This document shows, one piece after another, positions 46,795-54,729 of a stretch of DNA of 64,000 bases. Origin of the DNA: Sinomonas albida. GTDB lineage: Bacteria; Actinomycetota; Actinomycetes; Actinomycetales; Micrococcaceae. Numbering within the stretch: position 1 is the stretch's first letter; each line of letters starts with the position of its first letter. The DNA is taken from positions 62,001 to 126,000 of the forward strand of contig NZ_SWDW01000011.1 in NCBI RefSeq assembly GCF_004919045.1, written 5' to 3'. A program made the translations under genes and the position numbers. Below the pieces are notes generated by a model. That model saw only the letters and a program-made list of their open reading frames with translations. It searched no databases and had not been told where the DNA came from.

Positions 46795-47679
46795 ATGAGT
46801 TATGGAATGCCTTCGGGTGAGCCGGCCGCTCCGCCCGTGTGCCCCCGCCACCCCGACCGCGTGTCCTATGTGAGGTGCCAGCGGTGCGGGCGGCCTGCGT
46901 GCACGGAATGTCAGCGGCCGGCTCCCGTGGGCATCCAGTGCGTGGACTGCGTCCGCGAACTCTCAGCGGCCACGCCGGTCCGAACGCGGTATGGGTCCGT
47001 TGCCCGCACGGGCGCGCCGATCGTCACGTGGACGATCATCGGGCTGTGCGCACTCGTCTACGGCCTCCAGTGGCTGATCCCCAACGACGAGGTCTTCCAG
47101 GACTTCGCGTACGCGACGGCCCTCACCGAGGTGCAGCCGTGGCGGATGTTCACGAGCGCGTTCCTGCACTCGGAGGGATTCATCCTCCACATTGTGCTGA
47201 ACATGTACTCGCTGTGGATCTTCGGCCGCCTGCTGGAGCCCGCCCTCGGCCGGGTCCGCTACCTGGCCGTGTACATCCTCTCGGCGCTCGGCGGCTCAGT
47301 CGGCTTCTTCCTTCTGACCCCGGTGTCGATGAATCCCGTGATCGGGGCGTCCGGGGCGATCTTCGGCCTCTTTGGCGCGCTGTTCGTCGTCGTCCGCCAG
47401 CGCGGCGGCGACGTGACCCAGCTCGTGGTGCTCATCGCGATCAATGCCGCCCTGGGCTTCATGGTGCCGGGGATCGCGTGGCAGGCCCACCTCGGCGGGC
47501 TCGTCACCGGCGGGCTGACGACGGCGGTGATCGCCTATTCACCGCGAGGCCGCTATCAGCTGGTCCTCCAGATCGGCGGAATGGTGCTCGTCGGAGCACT
47601 CCTCGTCATCATCACCCTGGTCCGCATAAACACGGTCGGAGGATCCCTTCCGACCTCGGCGGTCGTTTCTAGCACCTGA
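46795..47679 (+). CDS. Rhomboid intramembrane serine protease with N-terminal zinc finger
   Basis: 294 residues. A B-box-like zinc finger (CPRHPDRVSYVRCQRCGR..CTEC...CVDC, 16-52) precedes six membrane helices. Catalytic Ser186 in GASGAIFG, His232 in AHLGG, and the supporting HxxxN motif (His132, Asn136). Cleaves membrane proteins inside the bilayer. The start is uncertain: ATG at 46795 has no Shine-Dalgarno; Met5 is possible. Ends at a strong hairpin. Confidence 0.92.
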   Translation: MSYGMPSGEPAAPPVCPRHPDRVSYVRCQRCGRPACTECQRPAPVGIQCVDCVRELSAATPVRTRYGSVARTGAPIVTWTIIGLCALVYGLQWLIPNDEVFQDFAYATALTEVQPWRMFTSAFLHSEGFILHIVLNMYSLWIFGRLLEPALGRVRYLAVYILSALGGSVGFFLLTPVSMNPVIGASGAIFGLFGALFVVVRQRGGDVTQLVVLIAINAALGFMVPGIAWQAHLGGLVTGGLTTAVIAYSPRGRYQLVLQIGGMVLVGALLVIITLVRINTVGGSLPTSAVVSST

Positions 47680-47696
47680 CTCTTTCTGAACACCAA

Positions 47697-47731
47697 AGGG
47701 CCCCGACCGGACACTGTCCGGTCGGGGCCCT
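47697..47731. terminator. Hairpin after the rhomboid gene
   Basis: Perfect 17-bp inverted repeat AGGGCCCCGACCGGACA / TGTCCGGTCGGGGCCCT around a single C; no T-tract. Confidence 0.8.
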
Positions 47732-47735
47732 CGCG

Positions 47736-47892
47736 TTGTCCACACGCGTTTTCCACAGTGTGTACAACTTACAGAGGTGTAGTTACTAGCCAGTCACCCC
47801 TGCAAACACAGCGATCGAGGGTGGTGGCGCGGCGAGCCGTACAGGCCTGTCTCCCCAGCTGTGGAGAACTGGATGCCCATGCTGTGGATCTC
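47736..47892. repeat. Composite intergenic repeat, copy A
   Basis: TTGTCCACA (47736-47744), TTTTCCACA (47749-47757), then TGTGTAC-AACTTACA-GAGG-TGTAGTT (47759-47784), and about 75 nt further TGTGGAGAA (47860-47868) and TGTGGATCT (47883). The 47680-48046 spacer has no gene. Shares its layout with copies B and C. Confidence 0.75.
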
Positions 47893-47975
47893 CTGTGCTG
47901 AAGACTTCCCCACCGAAGGCCGCGTCCGCGACAACGGTCTCCGGGCACCGCTCGCGGGGTCGCGGCGCTTGGGCG

Positions 47976-48062
47976 TCAGTCCCGGGCACGGTGGGGGCTC
48001 AGTCCCGAGCCTGGTGGGGGGTCAGTCCCGGGCACGGGCGGGAGGGTCAGTCTCGGGCGAGG
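47976..48062. repeat. 23-25-bp imperfect tandem repeats overlapping a gene end
   Basis: Units starting TCAGTCCCGGGCACGG, TCAGTCCCGAGCCTGG and TCAGTCCCGGGCACGG at 47976, 47999 and 48022, with a partial fourth, TCAGTCTCGGGCGAGG, at 48047 that encodes the end (Ala-Arg-Asp-stop) of the leftward SRPBCC gene. The array looks like duplicated copies of that gene end. Confidence 0.75.
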
Positions 48063-48529
48063 ACCTCGTCGAGACGCTCGTAGCCCTCGCTCATCCCGTC
48101 GGCCATCCCGGCGGCGAGCATCGCGTCGCGAGCCTCGACGGACTGGAAGGACGAACGCACCGTGAGCCGGCAGCGTCCGCCGTCGAGGTCTTCGAGCGAG
48201 GCCGCGTCGAGCTGGACGTGGCCCGGCGCGCCCTCGAACTCGAACGTCTGGACCATCCGCTGGGGAGCGGTGATCTCGTGGAACGAGCCGTGGAAGCCGA
48301 AGGAGTTCCCCTCGGTGTCGCTCTGGCTGAAGCGGTAGGCACCGCCGGAGCGGGCATCGTAGTAGTCGATCGTGGTCACGTACTTGCGTGGTCCCACCCA
48401 CTGGGCGAAGAGCTCGGGATCGGTGTGTGCGCGGAAGACGCGGTCGGCGGGCGCATCGAACTCGCGGGTGACGGTGATGAAAGGCAGTCCCGGCTCGGCG
48501 GAGACGGCAGTGGTCTTGGTGGTGGTCAT
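48047..48529 (-). CDS. SRPBCC (AHSA1-type) protein
   Basis: 160 residues from the ATG at 48529 with AGGAGG upstream. START/Bet v1-like fold: ITVTREFDAPADRVFRAHTDPELFAQWVGPR, RFSQSDTEGNSFGFHGSFHEI, QTFEFEGAPG and a long C-terminal helix (AMLAAGMADGMSEGYERLDEVL). Binds small hydrophobic ligands; the actual ligand is unknown. Overlaps the ArsR stop codon by 4 nt, the classic ArsR-SRPBCC pair. Confidence 0.9.
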   Translation of the reverse strand: MTTTKTTAVSAEPGLPFITVTREFDAPADRVFRAHTDPELFAQWVGPRKYVTTIDYYDARSGGAYRFSQSDTEGNSFGFHGSFHEITAPQRMVQTFEFEGAPGHVQLDAASLEDLDGGRCRLTVRSSFQSVEARDAMLAAGMADGMSEGYERLDEVLARD

Positions 48530-48885
48530 GACGGATCCTCCTGAGATGCGAGCAGCGCGTCGAGGCGCGAGTAGCGCTCCTCGGCGGCCTGGCGGTAGCC
48601 CTCGAGCCACGCCGTGAGGCGTCCAAGGGCCTGGCTGTCGAGATGGCAGGGGCGTCGCTGGGCGTCGCGGCTGCGCGTGATGAGGCCGGCGTCCTCGAGA
48701 ACTCTGAGGTGTTTCGAGATGGCCTGCAGTGTGACGGAGAACGGCTCGGCGAGTTCGTTGACCGTCGCGTCTCCTTGGGCGAGGCGCGCCACGAGCTTCC
48801 TGCGGAGCGGATCCGAGAGTGCGGCGAAGGCCCGGTTGAGCCGGTCCTCTTCGGCCGTCTCGGGGTCTGCTGCGACGTTGCTCAT
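48526..48885 (-). CDS. ArsR-family transcriptional regulator
   Basis: 119 residues from the ATG at 48885 (GGAGG upstream). Winged helix: FAALSDPLRRKLVARLAQGDATVNELAEPFSVTLQAISKHLRVLEDAGLITRS. No metal-binding cysteine pair is visible, so the effector is probably not a metal ion. Likely controls itself and the coupled SRPBCC gene. Confidence 0.92.
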   Translation of the reverse strand: MSNVAADPETAEEDRLNRAFAALSDPLRRKLVARLAQGDATVNELAEPFSVTLQAISKHLRVLEDAGLITRSRDAQRRPCHLDSQALGRLTAWLEGYRQAAEERYSRLDALLASQEDPS

Positions 48886-49011
48886 GGCGTCCTCCGGATA
48901 TTCAACCGATAACTTGATCAACTAAGCAGTTGAATACATCCAGATTAAGTCACTCCCGTCCGGCAGTCAAGACGCTCGCCGCGAGGGGGTACTGGAGGAT
49001 CTCGACAAGCG

Positions 49012-49160
49012 ATGTCCACAGTTGTTGTCCACAGTGTGGGTAACTTACAAGCATGTAGTTCAGGCCCCGTTAACCCCGGGGGAGGTGGCTTCGGCCAGCC
49101 GCGTCCACGAGAAGCCCCACGTTTCTCCACACCTGTGGATAACTTTGGGGATAGGTCCTG
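49012..49160. repeat. Composite intergenic repeat, copy B
   Basis: ATGTCCACA (49012-49020), TTGTCCACA (49025-49033) followed by GTGTGGGTAACTTACA-AGCA-TGTAGTT (ending 49060), and about 75 nt later a perfect TGTGGATAA (49134-49142) within ACACCTGTGGATAACTT. Located in the divergent spacer between ArsR and the pirin gene (48886-49296), which contains no gene. Confidence 0.75.
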
Positions 49161-49296
49161 TTGGAAAGTGCACAACTTGCTCTCGGCGATGTGCGGCGGC
49201 GCAGAACCGGCCGGGCCGAACGCGCGACGCACGCTCGGATCAAGGCGCTCGCCGGTGCGGGCTCAACGGGTTAAGCTCGGGCCAAAGGAGGCCGCC

Positions 49297-50343
49297 ATGA
49301 GCAATCTCGAACTCGAGCCGCAGGAGACCCTGTGCGGAACAGGGCAGAGCGAGCCGGGGACCGCCACGGTGGAGCTCATTGAGCCGCGTGACGTGCCTCT
49401 GGGTGGTCCCCGCGCGATGCCCGTGAGGCGAACGCTGCCCTCGAAGGAACGCTCGCTGATTGGCGCTTGGTGCTTCCTGGACCACTACGGCCCGGATGAC
49501 GTGTCCCTCTCCGGCGGCATGCGGGTCCCGCCGCACCCCCATACGGGGCTCCAGACTGTGAGCTGGCTCTTCACCGGCGAGATCGACCACCGCGACAGCG
49601 CCGGGCACCACGCCTTGGTCCGCCCCGGCGAGCTCAACCTCATGACCGCCGGGCGCGGCATCAACCACTCCGAGTACTCGACGCCGGGGACCACGGTCCT
49701 CCACGGCGCCCAGCTGTGGGTAGCCCTCCCGGACGAGGCCCGCCGCACCGATCCGGGGTTCGAGCGGTACGTGCCGCCCGCCGTCGTCCTTGCTGATGGC
49801 GACGGGACGACGGCGGGGGAGGCGCGCGTGTTCCTGGGCGCGCTGGCCGGCAGCGTATCGCCGGTGCGCACCCACACCCCACTGCTCGGCGCCGAGATCC
49901 TTCTGCTGCCGGGAGCCCAGACCGCCATCGAGGTGGACCCGGGGTTCGAGCACGGTCTTCTGGCCGACAATCTTCCCGCGCGCATCGGGGGCGCGGAGGT
50001 TCCGACGCGGACGCTGGCGTACGTCGGCCCCGGTGCGACCCTCCTGCGCCTGGCCAATCCGGGCAAGGCCACCCTGCGCCTCCTGCTGCTGGGCGGGGCT
50101 CCGTTCGACGAAGAGATCACCATGTGGTGGAACTTCGTGGGCCGCGGCCACGAGGAGATCGTTGCCTTCCGGGATGCCTGGCAGCGCGAGATCGGAGCCG
50201 AGCCCGGCGGACCGGCGGACGACCCCGACTTCTTCGGGCCCGTGGTCGAGCCCACGGGCGGCGACGCCGCGCTTCCGGCGCCCGAACTGCCGCATGTCCG
50301 CCTCCGCCCGCGCGGAGGCTCACGAGAAAGGAAGACCCGGTGA
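49297..50343 (+). CDS. Pirin family protein
   Basis: 348 residues from the ATG at 49297, preceded by AAAGGAGG. Bicupin fold. The metal-binding motif is PHPHTGLQTVSWLFTGEIDHRDSAGH, with GRGINHSEYS completing the site. Pirins bind Fe or other metals; some are quercetinase-like dioxygenases, others regulators. The N-terminal about 25 residues and the C-terminal PRGGSRERKTR are extra. Overlaps the next gene by 4 nt (GTGA). Confidence 0.92.
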   Translation: MSNLELEPQETLCGTGQSEPGTATVELIEPRDVPLGGPRAMPVRRTLPSKERSLIGAWCFLDHYGPDDVSLSGGMRVPPHPHTGLQTVSWLFTGEIDHRDSAGHHALVRPGELNLMTAGRGINHSEYSTPGTTVLHGAQLWVALPDEARRTDPGFERYVPPAVVLADGDGTTAGEARVFLGALAGSVSPVRTHTPLLGAEILLLPGAQTAIEVDPGFEHGLLADNLPARIGGAEVPTRTLAYVGPGATLLRLANPGKATLRLLLLGGAPFDEEITMWWNFVGRGHEEIVAFRDAWQREIGAEPGGPADDPDFFGPVVEPTGGDAALPAPELPHVRLRPRGGSRERKTR

Positions 50344-50654
50344 CGGACCAGATCGAGGTTTCCTGGGTGCCCGAGCACCATCGCTACGAGCTCCGCGACG
50401 CCGGGAAGCGCATTGGCATGACGCTGTACCGGCCCCAGGAGAAGGGCGAGGTGTACGCGTTCGATCACACCGAGGTGGACGAGGGCTATTCGGGGCTCGG
50501 TCTTGCAAGCCGGCTCGTGACGTTCGCGCTCGACGACGTCCGTTCCCGGGGCGTGAAGATCCGTCCGTACTGCCCCTACGTGAGGGCATTCCTGCGCCGC
50601 CACCCCGAGTATCGCGGTCTCGTGGCCGACGGATTCGTCGCTCCCGAGGACTGA
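50340..50654 (+). CDS. Small GNAT-like N-acetyltransferase (YjdJ type)
   Basis: 104 residues from a GTG coupled to the pirin stop. Single short GNAT unit: YELRDAGKRIGMTLYRPQ, FDHTEVDEGYSGLGLASRLVTFALDDVRSRGVKIRPYCPYVRAFLRRHPEY. The cysteine in RPYCPYV is the family hallmark. Transfers acetyl from acetyl-CoA to an unknown acceptor. Confidence 0.88.
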   Translation: MTDQIEVSWVPEHHRYELRDAGKRIGMTLYRPQEKGEVYAFDHTEVDEGYSGLGLASRLVTFALDDVRSRGVKIRPYCPYVRAFLRRHPEYRGLVADGFVAPED

Positions 50655-50664
50655 TGCCGACCAG

Positions 50665-50812
50665 TCATCCACAGGAAATCCACGGCGTGGATAACTTACA
50701 TCCGTGTGGTTTAAGGCCTGGGCCCGGCTAGCGGCGGCTGACTCACAGGACTATCCCCAGCCTGTGGATAATTTGTCGCACAAAGTTCACATGCTGTGGA
50801 CGGTCCCCGCAA
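50665..50812. repeat. Composite intergenic repeat, copy C
   Basis: TCATCCACA (50665-50673), ATCCACGGCGTGGAT-AACTTACA-TCCG-TGTGGTT (to 50711), and about 50 nt later a perfect TGTGGATAA (50763-50771) and TGTGGACGG (50795). The spacer 50655-50881 has no gene. Confidence 0.75.
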
Positions 50813-50881
50813 CAAGCGTCGCGGGGTGCGGTGTTAGCGTTGCTGACCGGTGATCCGGCCGCTCCCTCGCAGAGGAATCCC

Positions 50882-51946
50882 ATGAGCATCGTGTGGAAGC
50901 CCATCGTGCCCGCGCACGCCCCGGCCTGGGCGGAACTCAGCAACCTCCTCGCCTTCGACCCAGGTCTGGAGGACTATTACGCTCCCCAAGACCTCGCCTC
51001 GGAGCTAGAGGAACCGGGGGTCGACTCGTCACTGGATACTCTCGCCGCGTGGGACGGCGGCACGATGGTCGCGTATGGGCAGCTGCGCGTCTCGCACCGC
51101 CTCCAGGACGGCCTCGCCAACGCGTTCCTCGGCGGGGGCGTCCATCCGCGATGGCGCGGACGCGGGCTGGGCGGCGCCGTCATGGACTGGATTGAGCCGC
51201 GCGCGGCCGAACTCTCGAGGAGGAGGCATCCCGGCGCCCCGGGAATCCTCTCCTTCTGGGCGGGTGCGCCCGGCTCCTCGTCCGCGCACCTTGCCACGAC
51301 GCGCGGCTACCTTCCGGCGCGGTACCTCCACGACTTCGCGCTCGACCTCACGTCGTGGAGCCCCTCCACCTCGCCGGGTGCTGCGCCTCAAGACGTGGCC
51401 ACGCGCACGCTCGACCTCGGTGACCGCGCGATCGTCGAGGCGACCCGCAGGGCCCATAACGAAGCGTTTGCCGGCCAGCCGGGCGCGGCGGAACATGACC
51501 CGGACTCGTGGGCGGGGCAGCTGCTCGCCGGCGCCTTCCGTCCGGAGCTCAGCCGCGTCGCCGTCGGCTCGGGGGAGGGGCTTCCGCGGGAGGAGTCGGT
51601 CGAGTCGTACGTCCTGAGCCGGGACGGCGCGCCCGGAGAGCTCTATGTGAGCCTCGTCGGGACGCGCGTCCGGGCTCGGCGGCGTGGCCTGGCGAGGCGG
51701 CTGCTGCGGGAGGTTCTCGTCGCGGCGAATGCCGCGGGCTACCGGAGCGTGGCGCTCGGGGTCGACGCGGCGAGGCCGTCCGGCGCGGTCGGGCTCTACA
51801 CGCAGGCGGGATTCCGCCTCCTCCGGACGGACGTCGTGTACGAGAAGTTCTTCCTCGGCCTCGCCGAACGGCCGAGCGTCGCCGTCCTGCCGGGCCAGCC
51901 CGCACAGGCTGGCCGGCGCGCGCGGGCACTCGCGGTCTCCGCGTGA
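50882..51946 (+). CDS. Tandem GNAT acetyltransferase (MshD-like)
   Basis: 354 residues from the ATG at 50882. Two GNAT domains: the first with GGVHPRWRGRGLGGAVMDWI (motif A), the second with SLVGTRVRARRRGLARRLLREVLVAANAAGYRSVALGVD and YTQAGFRLLRTD. Architecture resembles mycothiol synthase and other actinobacterial double-GNAT enzymes; assignment to mycothiol synthesis is not certain. Composite repeat copy C lies in front of it. Confidence 0.85.
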   Translation: MSIVWKPIVPAHAPAWAELSNLLAFDPGLEDYYAPQDLASELEEPGVDSSLDTLAAWDGGTMVAYGQLRVSHRLQDGLANAFLGGGVHPRWRGRGLGGAVMDWIEPRAAELSRRRHPGAPGILSFWAGAPGSSSAHLATTRGYLPARYLHDFALDLTSWSPSTSPGAAPQDVATRTLDLGDRAIVEATRRAHNEAFAGQPGAAEHDPDSWAGQLLAGAFRPELSRVAVGSGEGLPREESVESYVLSRDGAPGELYVSLVGTRVRARRRGLARRLLREVLVAANAAGYRSVALGVDAARPSGAVGLYTQAGFRLLRTDVVYEKFFLGLAERPSVAVLPGQPAQAGRRARALAVSA

Positions 51947-51968
51947 GGCGCGGGCTACGCTGGCGAGC

Positions 51969-52760
51969 ATGGACCAGCTGAGCCAGCCTGCGCCGTCGTC
52001 CGTTTCGGGGGAGCGGCCGCTCGCCCTCATCACGGGCGTGGGCCGCCCAGTGGGAATCGGCGCCGGGATCGCGCGCGAGCTGGCGCGCCAGGGCTGGGAC
52101 CTGGCCGTCTCCTACTGGTCCCCCTACGACGAGCGGGTTTCCGGCAGCAAGCCGCACGAGGTGGCCGAAATCCTGCATGAGCTGCGGGGCCTCGGTGCCG
52201 CGGTCCACGCCATCGAGGCGGACCTCACGGATCCGGCGACCCCGGCGCGGCTCCTCGCGGGCGCTGGCTCCACACGGCCTGTCCGGGCGCTCGTCCTGAG
52301 CCACGCCGAATCGGTGGATTCGTCGATTCTCGACACAAGCGTCGAATCCTTCGATCGGCACTTCGCCGTCAACGCGCGCGCCACGTGGCTCCTCGTGAAG
52401 GCATTCGCCGAGCAGCTTCCGGAAGGTCTCCACGGGCTCGGGCGCATCGTGGCCCTCACGAGCGACCACACCGCCCACAACCTGCCGTACGGGGCGAGCA
52501 AGGGCGCGCTCGACCGGATCGTCCTCGCCGCCGCGCGTGAGTTCGGCCACCTCGGCGTCAGCGCGAACGTGCTCAATCCCGGGCCGATCGACACCGGGTG
52601 GATGGACGAGTCGACACGCGACGCGCTCACCGCTCGCCAGCCCGGCGGCCGGCTCGGCCGGCCCGAGGACGTGGCGGCGGTGGTCGCATTCCTCCTCAGC
52701 GGGCCCGGCGGCTGGATCAACGGCCAGCTGCTGAAGGCCGACGGCGGCTTCTCGGCTTAA
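51969..52760 (+). CDS. SDR-family oxidoreductase
   Basis: 263 residues. Rossmann motif TGVGRPVGIGAGIA (a variant of TGxxxGIG), LVLSHAESVDS replaces the usual NNAG, catalytic Tyr/Lys as YGASKGALDR, and NPGPIDTGWM. C-terminal LLSGPGGWINGQLLKADGGFS is typical of 3-oxoacyl-ACP-reductase-like SDRs. The variant NNAG region (SHAE) is unusual. Convergent with the MFS gene. Confidence 0.9.
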   Translation: MDQLSQPAPSSVSGERPLALITGVGRPVGIGAGIARELARQGWDLAVSYWSPYDERVSGSKPHEVAEILHELRGLGAAVHAIEADLTDPATPARLLAGAGSTRPVRALVLSHAESVDSSILDTSVESFDRHFAVNARATWLLVKAFAEQLPEGLHGLGRIVALTSDHTAHNLPYGASKGALDRIVLAAAREFGHLGVSANVLNPGPIDTGWMDESTRDALTARQPGGRLGRPEDVAAVVAFLLSGPGGWINGQLLKADGGFSA

Positions 52761-52767
52761 CGCGCGA

Positions 52768-52804
52768 CGCCGCCTCCGCGGGGTGGAACCCTGCGAAGGC
52801 GGCG
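52768..52804. terminator. Bidirectional hairpin between SDR and MFS genes
   Basis: CGCCGCCT / AGGCGGCG with a partly paired GC-rich interior; no T-tract. Confidence 0.6.
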
Positions 52805-52866
52805 ACGACGTGCTGCGTAACGGCTTGGGCCTGCCGTGCCCGGCGAAGCCGCTAGTGGACTGTTGC

Positions 52867-54321
52867 CTAGTGGACCGCCGCCGCGGGTGCCCCCTCCTCG
52901 GTGGCCGGGAGCGCAGGACGGTTGCGCAGGAACGCCGCGAGGACGATCGCCGCGATCGCGACGATGGCTGCGACGAGGAAGGCTGCGCGGAAGCCGCTCA
53001 GCTGCGCCTCGATCGCCGACGTCGCGGCGCCAGTGGCCGAGGCATGCGCCTGGGCTGCCATGACGCCCACGAGGAGCGCGGTCCCTGCGGCGCCCGCGAC
53101 CTGCTGGAGCGTGCTCAGGATCGCCGAGCCGTGGCTGTACAGGTGCGGCGGCAGCGGGTTGAGGCCGCTCGTGAATGCCGGCGTGAACAGGAGCGCGAGG
53201 CCGAGCGACATGAGCATGTGCATGACGAGGACGAGCCACACGGGGGTCGCCGCGTTCAGGAAGGCGAGGGCGAACAGGACGGCCGTCATGAGGGTCGTTC
53301 CCGTGAGTGTGAGCGGAACGGGGCCCACGCGGTCGAACCACTTGCCCACCGTGGGGGAGAGCAGGCCCATGACGAGGCCGCCGGGCAGGAGGAGGAGTCC
53401 GGTGGCCAGGGTGTCGAGGCCCTGGACCTGCTGGAGGTAGATCGGCAGGAGGATGACGACGCCGAACAGCGCAACCATGCCGACCACGAGCAGGGCGGTG
53501 GCCACCGTGTACATCGGGTGGGTGAACGCCCGCAGATCGAGAAGAGGCGAGCCGGAGCGCTGCAGCACCAGCTGGCGCCAGACGAACAGCCCGAGTGCGG
53601 CCACGCCGACGGCGAGCGGCAGCGCCGGGCCGAGCCCGCTCCCGGTCCCGCCCAGCTGGCTCAGCCCGTACACGAGGCCGCCGAACGCGGGCACCGTGAG
53701 GACCACGGAGAACGCGTCGAGCCGCGGTCGCTCGGCCTCGGCGGAGCCGCCGAGCTTCCGCGCGCCGTAGACGAGCGCGGCGAGGGCGATCGGCAGGACC
53801 GTGAGGAACATGAAGCGCCACGAGAGGAACTGGAGGATGAGGCCGGAGATCGTGGGACCGATGGCCGGGGCGACCGAAATCACGATGCTCACGGTGCCCA
53901 TCACCTGTCCGCGCCGGGCCACCGGCACGAGCGTGAGGACGCTCGTCATGAGCAGGGGCAGCATGATGGCCGTCCCGGAGGCCTGGACCACGCGGGCCAG
54001 GAGGAGGATCCCGAAGCCCGGTGCGAGGGCCGCGAGGAGGGTGCCGGCGCTGAAGAGGCCCATCGCGAGGATGAAGACCGTTCGGCGCGCGAGCCGCTGA
54101 AGCAGGAAGCCCGTGGTGGGAATCACGACGGACATGGTGAGCATGAACGCCGTCGCGAGCCACTGGACCGTGGTCGCGTCGATGCGGAGCTCGGCCATGA
54201 GGCGCGGAAGGGCGACGTTCATGATCGTCTCGTTGAGGATCACGACGAACGTCGCCGTCACGAGTGCGGTGATCACGAGACGGTTCTCGTGGGAAATCTG
54301 GGGTGGGGACGCGGGCGTCAC
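52867..54321 (-). CDS. MFS drug efflux transporter, DHA2 (14-helix) type
   Basis: 484 residues from a GTG with GGAG upstream. Signature motifs: LNETIMNVALPRLMAEL (motif D1), WLATAFMLTMSVVIPTTGFLLQRL (motif A region), QASGTAIMLPLLMTS, and the motif C region VISVAPAIGPTISGLIL. EmrB/QacA family. Should export hydrophobic or cationic drugs by proton antiport. No adjacent regulator is visible on either side. Confidence 0.93.
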   Translation of the reverse strand: MTPASPPQISHENRLVITALVTATFVVILNETIMNVALPRLMAELRIDATTVQWLATAFMLTMSVVIPTTGFLLQRLARRTVFILAMGLFSAGTLLAALAPGFGILLLARVVQASGTAIMLPLLMTSVLTLVPVARRGQVMGTVSIVISVAPAIGPTISGLILQFLSWRFMFLTVLPIALAALVYGARKLGGSAEAERPRLDAFSVVLTVPAFGGLVYGLSQLGGTGSGLGPALPLAVGVAALGLFVWRQLVLQRSGSPLLDLRAFTHPMYTVATALLVVGMVALFGVVILLPIYLQQVQGLDTLATGLLLLPGGLVMGLLSPTVGKWFDRVGPVPLTLTGTTLMTAVLFALAFLNAATPVWLVLVMHMLMSLGLALLFTPAFTSGLNPLPPHLYSHGSAILSTLQQVAGAAGTALLVGVMAAQAHASATGAATSAIEAQLSGFRAAFLVAAIVAIAAIVLAAFLRNRPALPATEEGAPAAAVH

Positions 54322-54729
54322 AGGGTGTCTCCTGAGAGAGTTTTGGGCGCGGTGTCAAAGAGCAGTGGTGGAGATCGGGCTCGGCAGGAGGGCGTTGGGC
54401 CTAGCCCTGCTGTAGAGACAACACTTCAGTCTGCCCGATGATTCCGCGGCCGCGCCAGCGTCACGCGCAGCCGACCCGAACCGTGGCCCATCCCGCCCGG
54501 CGATGTCCTGAGGACAGCGCGGCGTGTCGCGGTCTGTGGGCGTGTCGCGCGAGAAGAAGCGGGGCGGCCGGGAGTCGCGCTGGAGAGTGAACCGGAGGCG
54601 AACGTGGGCTTGCTAAGCTCTTAAGGCCCAGCCGCCGCCGCGGGTGGCCCACCCCCTTCCTTCGTCCGGATTCGGACGTGTTCTTGCGTGCCTCGCCGGT
54701 GCGCCGACCTCGAGGAGAACCTGCAGCCG
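54322..54729. other. Spacer between MFS and UDG-like genes
   Basis: 408 nt without a credible gene. Two divergent promoters are expected; TTGCTAAGCTCTTAA around 54611-54625 could hold a -10. Nothing else recognised. Confidence 0.4.
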
